Source: Neisseria animaloris | GTDB lineage: Bacteria; Pseudomonadota; Gammaproteobacteria; Burkholderiales; Neisseriaceae | Reading direction: 5' to 3' | DNA length: 64,000 nt | Assembly (NCBI RefSeq): GCF_900637855.1 | Contig: NZ_LR134440.1 | Coordinates: 1,674,001 to 1,738,000, forward strand | Part shown: positions 39,718 to 48,094 of the stretch, in pieces | Layout: every line of letters begins with the position of its first letter | Numbering within the stretch: the stretch's first letter is position 1 | Translations under genes and position numbers: made by a program | Notes under the pieces: model-generated | What the model was told of the DNA's origin: nothing | Database searches by the model: none | The model's input: the letters and a program-made list of their open reading frames with translations, nothing else

Positions 39718-40548
39718 TTATTTGAACCAAGATTTGATTTTTTGAAACAGCGACATACTTTGTCTGTCGAAGCCGTTTTCCACCATGGCGGCGGGCACGG
39801 CGGCTTCGCGGTGTACCGGCAGCGCGCCGAAACTTTGCGCCACCGGCATGATTTCGATACTGTTCACGTTCATGTGCACGGGGCGTTGGTAGAGCCATAA
39901 AGCGGTGTTGGCAATATCTTGCGGGCGGATGAACTGCACGTTTTCATACAGCTTGGCCACCCGTTCTTCGTCGCCTTTGAAGCGCACGTTGGAAAATTCG
40001 GTGTCGCCGCACAAGCCCGGTTCGATGTTGCTCACGCGCACGCCGGTGCCGGCCAAGTCAGCCCGCAGGTTGAGGCTGAATTGGCGCACGTAGGCTTTGG
40101 TGGCACCGTAAACATTGCCGCCGGGGTAGGGGTAGGTACCGGCAATCGAGCCGATATTGATGATGTAACCGTTTTTGTGTTCGGTCATCTGCGGCAGCAC
40201 TTTGCGGGTGAGGTAGGTGAGGCCGACGATATTGGTTTGGATCATGGTTTGCCAGTCGCCGAAATCGGCTTTGTCGGCACTGTCCAACCCGAGGGCGAGG
40301 CCGGCGTTGTTGATGAGGCAGTCGATTTTGTCGAAAGGCTCGGGCATGTCTTGCAAGGCGTTGTCGATCGACGCGGTGGAAGTCATGTCCATTTCCAGCG
40401 GCAAAAACCGTTCGCCCAGCTCGACCCGCAATGCTTCCAGCTTGTCGATGCGGCGTGCCGCGCCGATAACGTTGTAACCGGCCGCTACAAAAGCGCGGCA
40501 CATTGCTTCGCCGAATCCGGCTGATGCGCCGGTAATCAAGATCGCCAT
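39718..40548 (-). CDS. SDR family dehydrogenase, YdfG-like
   Basis: A short-chain dehydrogenase close to E. coli YdfG, which oxidises 3-hydroxy acids and L-allo-threonine with NADP and reduces malonic semialdehyde. It shows TGASAGFG (6-13), NNAG (80-83) and catalytic Ser134, Tyr147 and Lys151 in GGNVYGATKAYVRQF. The ATG at 40548 (276 residues) is preferred over a GTG three codons upstream because that GTG overlaps the only ribosome site, AAGGAG. About 30 C-terminal residues extend beyond YdfG. Confidence 0.88.
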   Translation of the reverse strand: MAILITGASAGFGEAMCRAFVAAGYNVIGAARRIDKLEALRVELGERFLPLEMDMTSTASIDNALQDMPEPFDKIDCLINNAGLALGLDSADKADFGDWQTMIQTNIVGLTYLTRKVLPQMTEHKNGYIINIGSIAGTYPYPGGNVYGATKAYVRQFSLNLRADLAGTGVRVSNIEPGLCGDTEFSNVRFKGDEERVAKLYENVQFIRPQDIANTALWLYQRPVHMNVNSIEIMPVAQSFGALPVHREAAVPAAMVENGFDRQSMSLFQKIKSWFK

Positions 40549-40646
40549 TTGGTTCACTCCTTCAAGAATGCGGATTGTTTATTTTTCACACTGCAAATCG
40601 AAAATAAATTGCCGGTGTAGTCCCCGCTACAGGTTTCAGGTATGAT

Positions 40647-40663
40647 GTTTGAACAATTCAAAC
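40647..40663. promoter_or_regulatory. Inverted repeat in the cytochrome c' promoter region
   Basis: GTTTGAA-CAA-TTCAAAC is a perfect 7+3+7 inverted repeat 31 nt before the start codon, directly after a -10-like TATGAT (40641-40646). The position over or just after the start point suggests repression. It is not an FNR consensus (TTGAT-N4-ATCAA); the binding protein is unknown. Confidence 0.45.
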
Positions 40664-40693
40664 AATATTACCACAATGAAAAGGAACACTATC

Positions 40694-41158
40694 ATGAAAA
40701 TCAAAACCACTCTGCTGGCCGCAGCTTCCGTTGCCGTGTTGGCACTGTCCGCATGCGGCGGCTCTGCCGAATCGGGCGTTGCCAAAGGTCCGATTTCCGA
40801 AGCGCGTACCACTGCATTTAAGTCTATGATGCCGAATTTCAGCACGATGGGCAAAATGGTTAAGGGCGAAGAGGCTTATGATGTGGAAAAATTCAAAACG
40901 GCTGCCGCTGCTTTTTTGGAAGAGAGTAAAAAGCCGTTTGAACATTTCCAAAAAGACGAACAGGGCGACGGCGATACGCTGCCGGTAACTTGGGAAAAAC
41001 CCGAAGAGTTCAAAGCTGCCGAAGAGAAATTCCATGCGGCGGTGGCTGAGTTGAACACCAAAGCCCAAGGCGGCAATCTGGAAGAAATCAAAGTGGCTTA
41101 CGGCGAAGTGGGAGCCAACTGTAAATCCTGCCATGACACCTTCCGCCGTCCTAAATAA
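40694..41158 (+). CDS. cycP: Cytochrome c' lipoprotein
   Basis: Cytochromes c' bind nitric oxide at a five-coordinate haem and protect against nitrosative stress. The ATG at 40694 follows AAAGGAA and gives 154 residues. The signal peptide ends in lipobox LSAC (Cys21), so the protein is probably outer-membrane anchored. The four-helix-bundle family motif is the C-terminal CKSCH (Cys143, Cys146, His147). A DUS hairpin follows. Confidence 0.9.
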   Translation: MKIKTTLLAAASVAVLALSACGGSAESGVAKGPISEARTTAFKSMMPNFSTMGKMVKGEEAYDVEKFKTAAAAFLEESKKPFEHFQKDEQGDGDTLPVTWEKPEEFKAAEEKFHAAVAELNTKAQGGNLEEIKVAYGEVGANCKSCHDTFRRPK

Positions 41159-41185
41159 CGATGTGCTGAATCTTGAATGATGCCC

Positions 41186-41219
41186 GAGGCCGTCTGAAAA
41201 CCGTTTTTCAGACGGCCTC
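41186..41219 (+). terminator. DUS-pair terminator after the cytochrome c' gene
   Basis: GAGGCCGTCTGAAAA (41186-41200) and TTTTCAGACGGCCTC (41205-41219) around CCGT. A variant copy (41263-41274) and a full copy (41291-41302) follow before glnE. Confidence 0.8.
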
Positions 41220-41319
41220 TTTGCATACTTTCATCAGGCCGTTTCCCCACTGCAGCCACGCTTTCAGATGGCCTCAAACATTGCTATGATAGGCCGTCTG
41301 AAACCTGTTTGCGCCCGTC

Positions 41320-44013
41320 ATGAACCCTATCGAAAACGCCCGCCGCCATTCCCAATATCTCGCCCGTCATCTCGACAACGGCAACCTGAACCCGAACATT
41401 CTCAACCCGATGCTGGAAAAAGTGCTGGAAACCGCCGATTTCGCAGCCTTCGCCGATTGGGGGCAAATCCAAGCCGAGGAAAAAGAAGCCGAACTCGCCC
41501 ACCAGCTGCGCCGTTTGCGCCGCTATGTGATGGCGCAGATTATCGTGCGCGACATCAACCGCATCAGCGATTTGGCCGAAGTTACCCGCACGATTACGCT
41601 GTTTGCCGATTTTGCCGTCAACACCGCGTTGGATTTCGCCCATGCTTATTATCGGGATATGTACGGCACGCCGATCGGCCGTTACAGCAACGAGCCGCAG
41701 TTTCTGAGCGTGGTGGCGATGGGCAAGGCGGGCGGTTACGAATTGAACGTGTCGTCCGACCTTGATCTGATTTTTATTTATCCCGAATCGGGCGACACCG
41801 ACGGCAGGCGCGAGCGCAGCAATCAGGAATTTTTTACCAAAGTCGGCCAAAAGCTGATTGCGCTGTTGAACGACATTACCGCAGACGGACAGGTGTTCCG
41901 CATCGACATGCGTTTGCGCCCCGACGGCGACAGCGGTGCGCTGGTGTTGAGCGAAACCGCGTTGGAACAATACCTGATCCAGCAGGGGCGCGAGTGGGAG
42001 CGTTACGCATGGTGCAAAGGCCGCGTGGTTACGCCGCACGCCAACGGAATCAGCGCATTGGTGCGGCCGTTTGTGTTCCGCAAATACCTCGATTTCAACG
42101 CCTACGAAGGCATGCGCGGGCTGCACCGGCAAATCCGCAGCGAAGTCAGCCGCAAGGGTATGGCCGACAACGTGAAGCTCGGCGCGGGCGGTATCCGCGA
42201 AATCGAATTCATCGCCCAGATTTTCCAGCTGATACGCGGCGGCCAAGTGCGTGCGCTGCAACTGAAAGGCACGCAGGAAACCCTGCTCAAACTTGCCGAA
42301 CTGGGCATACTCCCGCACGAAACCGTTAACATGCTGCTCGAAGCCTACCGCTTTTTGCGCGATGTCGAACACCGCCTGCAATATTGGGACGACCAACAAA
42401 CCCAAACCCTGCCCGACAACCCCGAACAGCAACAGCGGCTGGCCGAAAGCATGGGTTTTGCCGACTACGCCGCCTTTTCAGACGGCCTCAACCGATACCG
42501 CAGCCAAGTGAACACCGTGTTTAACCAAATCCTTGCCGAACCGGACGGGCAACCCCAAGCGCACGCCGACGGCTGGCAAGACATCTGGCAGGAAAACGCC
42601 GATGAAGAAGCCCGTTTCAACCGCTTGGCGGAACACGGTTTCGACGCAGCACCGATTGCACGCCGGCTCGACCAGCTCCGCAACAGCGGCAAATACCGCC
42701 ACCTTTCCGCCCAAGCCCAGCCGCGTTTCGATGCCGTGATTCCGCTGCTGATACAGGCCGCCGCATCCCAACCCAACCGCACCGTAACCCTGCTGCGCCT
42801 GTTGGATTTTCTCGAAAACATCAGCCGCCGCTCGTCGTATCTCGCCTTTCTGCACGAGCACCCGCAAGCCCTGCAACGGCTGGCCGACATCATGGGGCAA
42901 AGCTCGTGGGTGTCCGGCTACCTGACGAAGCACCCGATTCTGCTCGACGAGTTGCTCAGCGCACAATTGATGGACACCGGCAACGATTGGCCGAAACTCG
43001 CCGCCGAGCTTTCAGACGGCCTCAACAATGCAGCGGGCGACACCGAAGCGCAAATGGACGTATTGCGCCGCTTCCAACACGCCCAAGTGTTCCGCCTCGC
43101 CGTGCAGGACTTGGCCGGATTATGGACGGTCGAATCGCTGTCCGACGAACTTTCCGCACTCGCCGACACCATCCTCGCCGCCGCCCTGCCCGCCGTATGG
43201 GCAGATACCCCCAAAACCCATACTGATGCCCCGCGCATCGGCATCATCGGCTACGGCAAACTTGGCGGCAAAGAGTTGGGCTACACCTCCGATTTGGATT
43301 TGGTGTATGTGTACGACGATCCGCACCCCGACGCACCCGACGTATACGCCCGCTTCGCCCGCCGCCTCACCAACTGGCTTTCCGCCGCCACCGGCGCAGG
43401 CACGCTCTACGAAGTCGATTTGCGCTTGCGGCCGAACGGCGACAGCGGCTTCCTTACCCACAGCATCGCCGCGTTTGAAAAATACCAGCGCGAAAACGCG
43501 TGGACATGGGAACACCAATCGCTCACCCGCGCCCGCTTCATCTGCGGCCTGCCCGAAACCGGCGCATCCTTCGACCGACTGCGCACCGAAATCCTCACCC
43601 GTCCGCGCAACCAAGCCGAACTTGCCCGCGAAATCATCGCCATGCGCGAAAAAATGTTCGCCACCCACCCGCCCGAAGACAGCAACGTCAAATACGCCCG
43701 CGGCGGCGTGGTCGATGTGGAATTTATCGTGCAATACCTGATACTGGCTTATGCGGGCAAACATCCGCAACTGCTCGACAACTACGGCAACATCGCCTTG
43801 CTCAACATCGCCGCCGATGCCGGTTTGATAGATAAAACGCTGGCCGAACAATCGCAAACCGCCTACCGTTTCTACCGCCAACAGCAACACAACGCCAAGC
43901 TGCGCGATGTCGGCAAATTGGCAGTCAACGAACAGGTTCAGGCGTATTACGGCAGCGTGAAAAAACTGTGGGAACAGGTGTTTGGCGAAGAGGTCAGGTT
44001 TGGGGCCGTCTGA
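41320..44013 (+). CDS. glnE: Bifunctional glutamine synthetase adenylyltransferase/deadenylase
   Basis: GlnE adds and removes AMP on glutamine synthetase in response to PII. The 897 residues carry two nucleotidyltransferase domains: the first near 135-153 (GKAGGYELNVSSDLDLIFI), the second near 645-665 (GKLGGKELGYTSDLDLVYV), each with the catalytic Asp pair, separated by the helical linker. Two DUS copies are embedded and read as FSDGL and LSDGL (42477-42488 and 43011-43022). The TGA stop itself lies inside a DUS (44003-44014). Confidence 0.96.
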   Translation: MNPIENARRHSQYLARHLDNGNLNPNILNPMLEKVLETADFAAFADWGQIQAEEKEAELAHQLRRLRRYVMAQIIVRDINRISDLAEVTRTITLFADFAVNTALDFAHAYYRDMYGTPIGRYSNEPQFLSVVAMGKAGGYELNVSSDLDLIFIYPESGDTDGRRERSNQEFFTKVGQKLIALLNDITADGQVFRIDMRLRPDGDSGALVLSETALEQYLIQQGREWERYAWCKGRVVTPHANGISALVRPFVFRKYLDFNAYEGMRGLHRQIRSEVSRKGMADNVKLGAGGIREIEFIAQIFQLIRGGQVRALQLKGTQETLLKLAELGILPHETVNMLLEAYRFLRDVEHRLQYWDDQQTQTLPDNPEQQQRLAESMGFADYAAFSDGLNRYRSQVNTVFNQILAEPDGQPQAHADGWQDIWQENADEEARFNRLAEHGFDAAPIARRLDQLRNSGKYRHLSAQAQPRFDAVIPLLIQAAASQPNRTVTLLRLLDFLENISRRSSYLAFLHEHPQALQRLADIMGQSSWVSGYLTKHPILLDELLSAQLMDTGNDWPKLAAELSDGLNNAAGDTEAQMDVLRRFQHAQVFRLAVQDLAGLWTVESLSDELSALADTILAAALPAVWADTPKTHTDAPRIGIIGYGKLGGKELGYTSDLDLVYVYDDPHPDAPDVYARFARRLTNWLSAATGAGTLYEVDLRLRPNGDSGFLTHSIAAFEKYQRENAWTWEHQSLTRARFICGLPETGASFDRLRTEILTRPRNQAELAREIIAMREKMFATHPPEDSNVKYARGGVVDVEFIVQYLILAYAGKHPQLLDNYGNIALLNIAADAGLIDKTLAEQSQTAYRFYRQQQHNAKLRDVGKLAVNEQVQAYYGSVKKLWEQVFGEEVRFGAV

Positions 44014-44073
44014 AAACCCGACGGCAGGGCTGGCATTGCTGCCTGCCGCATAATTTTGCACGTGCAGATAAGC

Positions 44074-44093
44074 GGCGGGCAGAAGTGCCCGCC
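44074..44093. repeat. GGGCGGGC hairpin, copy 2
   Basis: GGCGGGCA (44074-44081) pairs with TGCCCGCC (44086-44093) around GAAG, followed by CTGTTT. It lies in the convergent gap between glnE and the nitrilase gene, like copy 1. Confidence 0.75.
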
Positions 44094-44097
44094 CTGT

Positions 44098-44901
44098 TTA
44101 CATGCAGCGGTGTTTCAGTGCGGGCAAACGGTTGCGGACGCTTTGCAACCGTGCGGCTTCCAACTCGGCCATCACCATGCCTTCGCCTTCGGGCAGCACG
44201 TCGAGCACTTCACCCCACGGGTCGATAATCATGCTGTGTCCGAATGTGCGTCGCCCGCTTTCATGCAAACCGCCTTGTGCCGCGGCAATGACATAGCATT
44301 GGTTTTCCACCGCACGGGCACGCAACAACAGTTCCCAATGTGCCTGTCCGGTGGTGTAGGTGAAAGCGGCGGGCAACAGCAGCACGTCGAACGGCAGTTG
44401 GGCACGGAAAAATTCAGGAAAGCGTATGTCGTAGCAAATGCCTGCCGCCAAACGGATGCCATCGGCAGACAGTTCGGGCGCGTTGGAACCTGCTGCGATG
44501 GTGTCGGCTTCGGCATAGCTTTCGCCCAAGCCGGAATAGCCGAACAGGTGCATTTTGTTGTAGGCACCGATGCATTCGCCGTTGCGGTCGTAAACCTGCA
44601 TGGTGTTGAATACTTTGCTTTTATCCGGGCTTTGCAGCGGTATGGTGCCGCCGAACAGCACGATGCCGTTTTGTCGGGCGGCTTCGCTTAAGGCCGTCTG
44701 AAAAACACCGTTGCCCAAAGGCTCGGCAAAAGCGAGTTTGTCTGTGTCTTTTATGCCCATCAGGGGCCAGTATTCGGGCAGCAGCACCCATGCCGCCCCG
44801 CGTGCGGCGGCTTCGGATACCAAACGGCGCATGGTTTGCAGATTCTCTTCGGGGCGGGTAACCGAAACCATTTGAACGGCGGCAATACGAACGGTATGCA
44901 T
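44098..44901 (-). CDS. Nitrilase-superfamily amidase (Nit1/YbeM-like)
   Basis: A carbon-nitrogen hydrolase resembling deaminated-glutathione amidase and omega-amidase enzymes. The 267 residues contain the catalytic triad Glu43 (LLPEYW), Lys116 (YNKMHLF) and Cys156 (GICYDIRFPE). The exact substrate cannot be told from sequence. One DUS is embedded at 44691-44702, read FQTAL on the gene strand, and another (44917-44928) lies just upstream. Confidence 0.87.
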   Translation of the reverse strand: MHTVRIAAVQMVSVTRPEENLQTMRRLVSEAAARGAAWVLLPEYWPLMGIKDTDKLAFAEPLGNGVFQTALSEAARQNGIVLFGGTIPLQSPDKSKVFNTMQVYDRNGECIGAYNKMHLFGYSGLGESYAEADTIAAGSNAPELSADGIRLAAGICYDIRFPEFFRAQLPFDVLLLPAAFTYTTGQAHWELLLRARAVENQCYVIAAAQGGLHESGRRTFGHSMIIDPWGEVLDVLPEGEGMVMAELEAARLQSVRNRLPALKHRCM

Positions 44902-45020
44902 GGTTTTCTCCTTTTTTTCAGACGGCCTGACGGCTTCACGTTCATCTTTTGCTTTTATTATGATTTATTTACGGCAATTCTGTTACACTTTTTCAATTTA
45001 TCGAGAGGGGATATGCAACC

Positions 45021-45326
45021 ATGAAAAAATCCATTCTGATTCTGGTGACGGCATTACCGGTGTTTGCGCTGGCGGATGTCGAGCTTTACGGCAACATCCG
45101 CAGCGGAGTGAGCGTGTCGCAGGTGAAAACGGATACCCAACGCTACACACGCACGTCGGTTGATGATTTCGGCAGCTACATCGGTTTCAAAGGTTCGCAT
45201 CCGATTGGCGGCGGCAATAATGTGATCTGGCAGTTTGAACAGGATACGCCGGTGGGTAAAAGCGGTTCGTTGCGGGAATATTTCCGTGAGAAAAAGAAAA
45301 ACAGCGTGCTGCGGACGCGGAATTGA
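45021..45326 (+). pseudogene. Truncated outer-membrane porin remnant
   Basis: The first 75 or so residues are the start of a neisserial porin: signal peptide MKKSILILVTALPVFALA, then DVELYGNIRSGV, IGFKGSHPIGGGNNVIWQFEQ. After that the frame continues for about 25 Lys/Arg-rich residues and stops at 101, where an intact porin has over 300. The KNSVLRTRN end recalls the later porin stretch around LNSVL, suggesting an internal deletion. GAGAGGGG precedes the ATG, so a short secreted peptide could still be made. Confidence 0.75.
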
Positions 45327-45346
45327 ATGCGGGTGTGTAATGGTTA

Positions 45347-45382
45347 AGAGGCCGTCTGAAAAGGGATTTCAGACGGCCTCGA
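45347..45382 (+). terminator. DUS-pair terminator after the porin remnant
   Basis: AGGCCGTCTGAA (45349-45360) and TTCAGACGGCCT (45368-45379). It is the last complete DUS before a gap that lasts to 52968. Confidence 0.75.
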
Positions 45383-45518
45383 TTGTATCTGCGGGCAATC
45401 CTGTTAAGGCTTCGGGCTGATACAGACTCAATCGTTGCGCATAAAAATATACCTATAGATTTTTTAAGATATTGTAAAAACAAAGATTATTAGATTTTTT
45501 GAACGTAAAGTTAGTTTG

Positions 45519-45530
45519 CCAAACCGAAAC
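45519..45530 (+). promoter_or_regulatory. Candidate operator upstream of the AraC-type gene
   Basis: CCAAACCGAAAC, 59 nt before the regulator start, differs by one base from CCAATCCGAAAC on the minus strand at 52555-52566 in the amidinotransferase promoter. It could be a shared site for this regulator. Confidence 0.35.
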
Positions 45531-45589
45531 TTTTACCGTGTAATCCCATCAGATTAATTCTAATAAAACAAAAAATGGGAGTATTGCGC

Positions 45590-46447
45590 ATGAGAGATTA
45601 TCACGCCAAACAGCAATACCGGCATGTCTATGATATGGGAAATGAATTTATACTTTTTCATAAGGAAGGAATACCGGCCAAAGGGTTGCAGAACCGGTTC
45701 CATCCTTATAGCCGGCTGATTTTTTCGGGAAACAGCTCTTTGCCGGTAACGGTCGGCGGGGATAACGAATTTACTTTGCCGCCCAAAACCGTTTTGTTTT
45801 TATCACCTTATATGCTCTACAGCATCTTGCCCCGCCGGGAAAAAACCGACAGTTTATTACTTAATCTCTGCTCTTTCGGTTTGAATGTTACCGCATCTCC
45901 TTTCTGGGAAAATGTCCGCGGACTTTTGGAAAGCGGTAAATCGGGCCTGCATTATCCTGAAGACAAATCCGATTTTATTTATCGGGTTTATGATGAAATC
46001 GAAAATGGATTCGACCTTAAAAATTTGTCTAAAATCATTGAGCTTTTAGACCATATGACGACCTGTATGCCGCAAAACAGCATCGTGGATAAGCTGTGCG
46101 ATATTCATCAGAACAATTTGCATTTTTGCCAAACTGCCAACGAATATATTTATTCACACTTGAATTGCAAAGGCATGGTCAGTGAAATAGCCAAACAATC
46201 GCATATGTCGGTATCCAGTTTCCATCAGAAATTCCGCCAGCATTTCAAAGAGTCGTTTCATAGCTATTTGTTAAAACAAAAGATTCATTTGGCCTGCAAC
46301 CTGTTATCGACCACGTCGATGACGGTGGCCGAAATTGCGGAAGAGTTGAATTTCAATTCCCCCTCCCACTTTACCGTTATTTTCAAGCAGCACCGTCAAA
46401 CAACTCCGGGAGCCTACCGTACTCAGGCGATGCGGTTGAAAAACTGA
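45590..46447 (+). CDS. AraC-family transcriptional regulator
   Basis: A 285-residue regulator with a cupin-like N-terminal ligand domain (about 15-110) and a C-terminal double helix-turn-helix: MVSEIAKQSHMSVSSFHQKF and the AraC signature around SMTVAEIAEELNFNSPSHFT, ending TTPGAYR. The ATG at 45590 is chosen over one five codons upstream because GGGAG (45577-45581) lies 8 nt before it. It faces the MFS-to-amidinotransferase cluster and probably controls it. The gene is A/T-rich (22 of 60 G+C in 45601-45660). Confidence 0.85.
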   Translation: MRDYHAKQQYRHVYDMGNEFILFHKEGIPAKGLQNRFHPYSRLIFSGNSSLPVTVGGDNEFTLPPKTVLFLSPYMLYSILPRREKTDSLLLNLCSFGLNVTASPFWENVRGLLESGKSGLHYPEDKSDFIYRVYDEIENGFDLKNLSKIIELLDHMTTCMPQNSIVDKLCDIHQNNLHFCQTANEYIYSHLNCKGMVSEIAKQSHMSVSSFHQKFRQHFKESFHSYLLKQKIHLACNLLSTTSMTVAEIAEELNFNSPSHFTVIFKQHRQTTPGAYRTQAMRLKN

Positions 46448-46467
46448 TTCGTTTATGTATTTATAAA

Positions 46468-46502
46468 AACAGGCGGCAGGCAAAAAAGCCTGCCGCCTTG
46501 TT
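46468..46502. terminator. Bidirectional terminator between araC-type and MFS genes
   Basis: AGGCGGCAGGC (46471-46481) and GCCTGCCGCCT (46488-46498) form a perfect 11-bp stem around A6, between converging genes. It is not DUS-derived. Confidence 0.85.
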
Positions 46503-46532
46503 CGTGATTTGTCTGTCTTTTATTATTAAGGT

Positions 46533-47909
46533 TTATTCGGGTGCGTTAATCACCTTGCCGGTTTCATCGTCTATTTCCACTTCCTCTCCCAATAATTCAT
46601 CATTGGCGGTTTCTTTACTGAACATAATCGCTATGAGTGCAATGACTGCAATACCCGCCAAATACCATGCAGGCGCAAGTTGGTTGCCGGTTTCGTAAAT
46701 CAATGTTGTGGCAACCAAAGGTGCCGTACCGCCGAGCAAGGCGTTACCGAGGTTGAAGCACAAAGCAAAACCGCTGAAACGTAATGAAGTGGGGAAGATT
46801 TCGGTTAAGAAACCGGGCAAAGTACCGTCGTTCATGGCCAATATGGCACCAAACACCACCATAACCACCAAAGTCAAAATAAAACTTCCCGTTTCTAACA
46901 ACATAAACAGCGGCACGGATAACACGATGAAGGCAACACAGGCGCAAGTCAGCATGGTTTTCCGTCCGTAAAGGTCGGATAAATGCCCCATCATGAAAAT
47001 AAAACCGATATAAGTTAAAAGTGATACGCTGGAAGCGATAAACGAAGAAGTTTCGCTCATATGCAATTCGGCGCTCAGATAAGTGGGCATGTAGCTTAAA
47101 GTGGTATAAAAAGCAACGGCGTTCAAAGCTACGACACCGCAAGCGATGAGGATTTGGCGGCGGTAACCGATAACCAAACGGTAAATCGGCAAACGCCGTT
47201 GTTGGCGGTGTCCGAGGCGCTCTTCCATTTCACGGAACACTGGAGTGTCTTCAAGGTGCAGACGGATATACCGTCCGACCAAGCCGAAAGGTGCGGCCAA
47301 TAAAAACGGCAAACGCCACCCCCAGCTATGCAGTTGTTCATCACTTAAAATGGCATACAGTAAAGCAACCAGCAAAGAGCCGAGCAATAAGCCGCTGGCC
47401 GTGCTGGCGGGAACCAAACTGGTATAAAGCCCGCGTTGATGCGGCGGTGCGTATTCGGCAAGAAATGCCGCAGCTCCTGCATATTCTCCCGATGCGGAGA
47501 AGCCTTGTACAAAACGGATGATCAACAGCAACAAGGGAGCAACGAATCCGACTTGTTCGTAAGTCGGCAGAAAAGCGATACAGAAGGTTGCAGCCGACAT
47601 AATTAAAATCGACCATGACAATGCTGTACGGCGTCCGTATCTGTCTCCCCATTGTCCCCACACGATACCGCCAATCGGGCGGATGATGAATGAAATAGCA
47701 AAAACGGCATACGCGGCAATCAAACCGATGGTTTTATCTTCAGACGGGAAAAATACAACGGCAATAATGGCGGCCAGATAGCCGTAAGCGGCATAATCGA
47801 ACCACTCGACAAAATTACCGATAAAGCTTGAAACCGCCGCTTTGCGCAAAGCACTACGTTCGCTTTCCGAGAGCTGTGCAGTATGATGGGAAGGGTTGAT
47901 GGCAGGCAT
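46533..47909 (-). CDS. MFS transporter, metabolite:H+ symporter (ProP-like) family
   Basis: A 458-residue, 12-span transporter of the MHS family (ProP, KgtP, ShiA). The ATG at 47909 follows AAGGAG; the frame runs further upstream without a ribosome site. Typical motifs are FVEWFDYAAYGYLA in helix 1, GQWGDRYGRR after helix 2, RFVQGFSASGEYAGA in helix 4 and GHLSDLYGRK after helix 8. Family members carry zwitterions and organic acids, so creatine or a related guanidino acid is a reasonable but unproven cargo. It is last in the minus-strand cluster. Confidence 0.87.
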   Translation of the reverse strand: MPAINPSHHTAQLSESERSALRKAAVSSFIGNFVEWFDYAAYGYLAAIIAVVFFPSEDKTIGLIAAYAVFAISFIIRPIGGIVWGQWGDRYGRRTALSWSILIMSAATFCIAFLPTYEQVGFVAPLLLLIIRFVQGFSASGEYAGAAAFLAEYAPPHQRGLYTSLVPASTASGLLLGSLLVALLYAILSDEQLHSWGWRLPFLLAAPFGLVGRYIRLHLEDTPVFREMEERLGHRQQRRLPIYRLVIGYRRQILIACGVVALNAVAFYTTLSYMPTYLSAELHMSETSSFIASSVSLLTYIGFIFMMGHLSDLYGRKTMLTCACVAFIVLSVPLFMLLETGSFILTLVVMVVFGAILAMNDGTLPGFLTEIFPTSLRFSGFALCFNLGNALLGGTAPLVATTLIYETGNQLAPAWYLAGIAVIALIAIMFSKETANDELLGEEVEIDDETGKVINAPE

Positions 47910-47955
47910 GATTTTCTCCTTGGTTTCGTTATTTAATTCCGAACAGAAGGAAGTG

Positions 47956-48084
47956 CCGGTTGTTATGCACTTACCGATAACATTCACTAATCAGAAAGTT
48001 ATCAGGTATGAAAATTCCATTTACACATTAAATTTTTATAAAGCGAAAGTGTATGAAAATATTGTGTAAATGCATGACAACCGG
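47956..48084. promoter_or_regulatory. Nested inverted repeats upstream of the MFS gene
   Basis: An outer pair CCGGTTGTTATGCA (47956-47969) and TGCATGACAACCGG (48071-48084) matches at 13 of 14 positions. An inner perfect pair CATTTACACA (48018-48027) and TGTGTAAATG (48063-48072) lies within. The whole sits in the 185-nt gap between the MFS and the preceding DMT gene. Confidence 0.6.
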
Positions 48085-48094
48085 ATTGAGTCAG

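Noticed and set aside
43120-44061. Open frame opposite glnE (313 codons)
   Set aside because: Antisense to a well-supported gene with both nucleotidyltransferase domains; no independent evidence.
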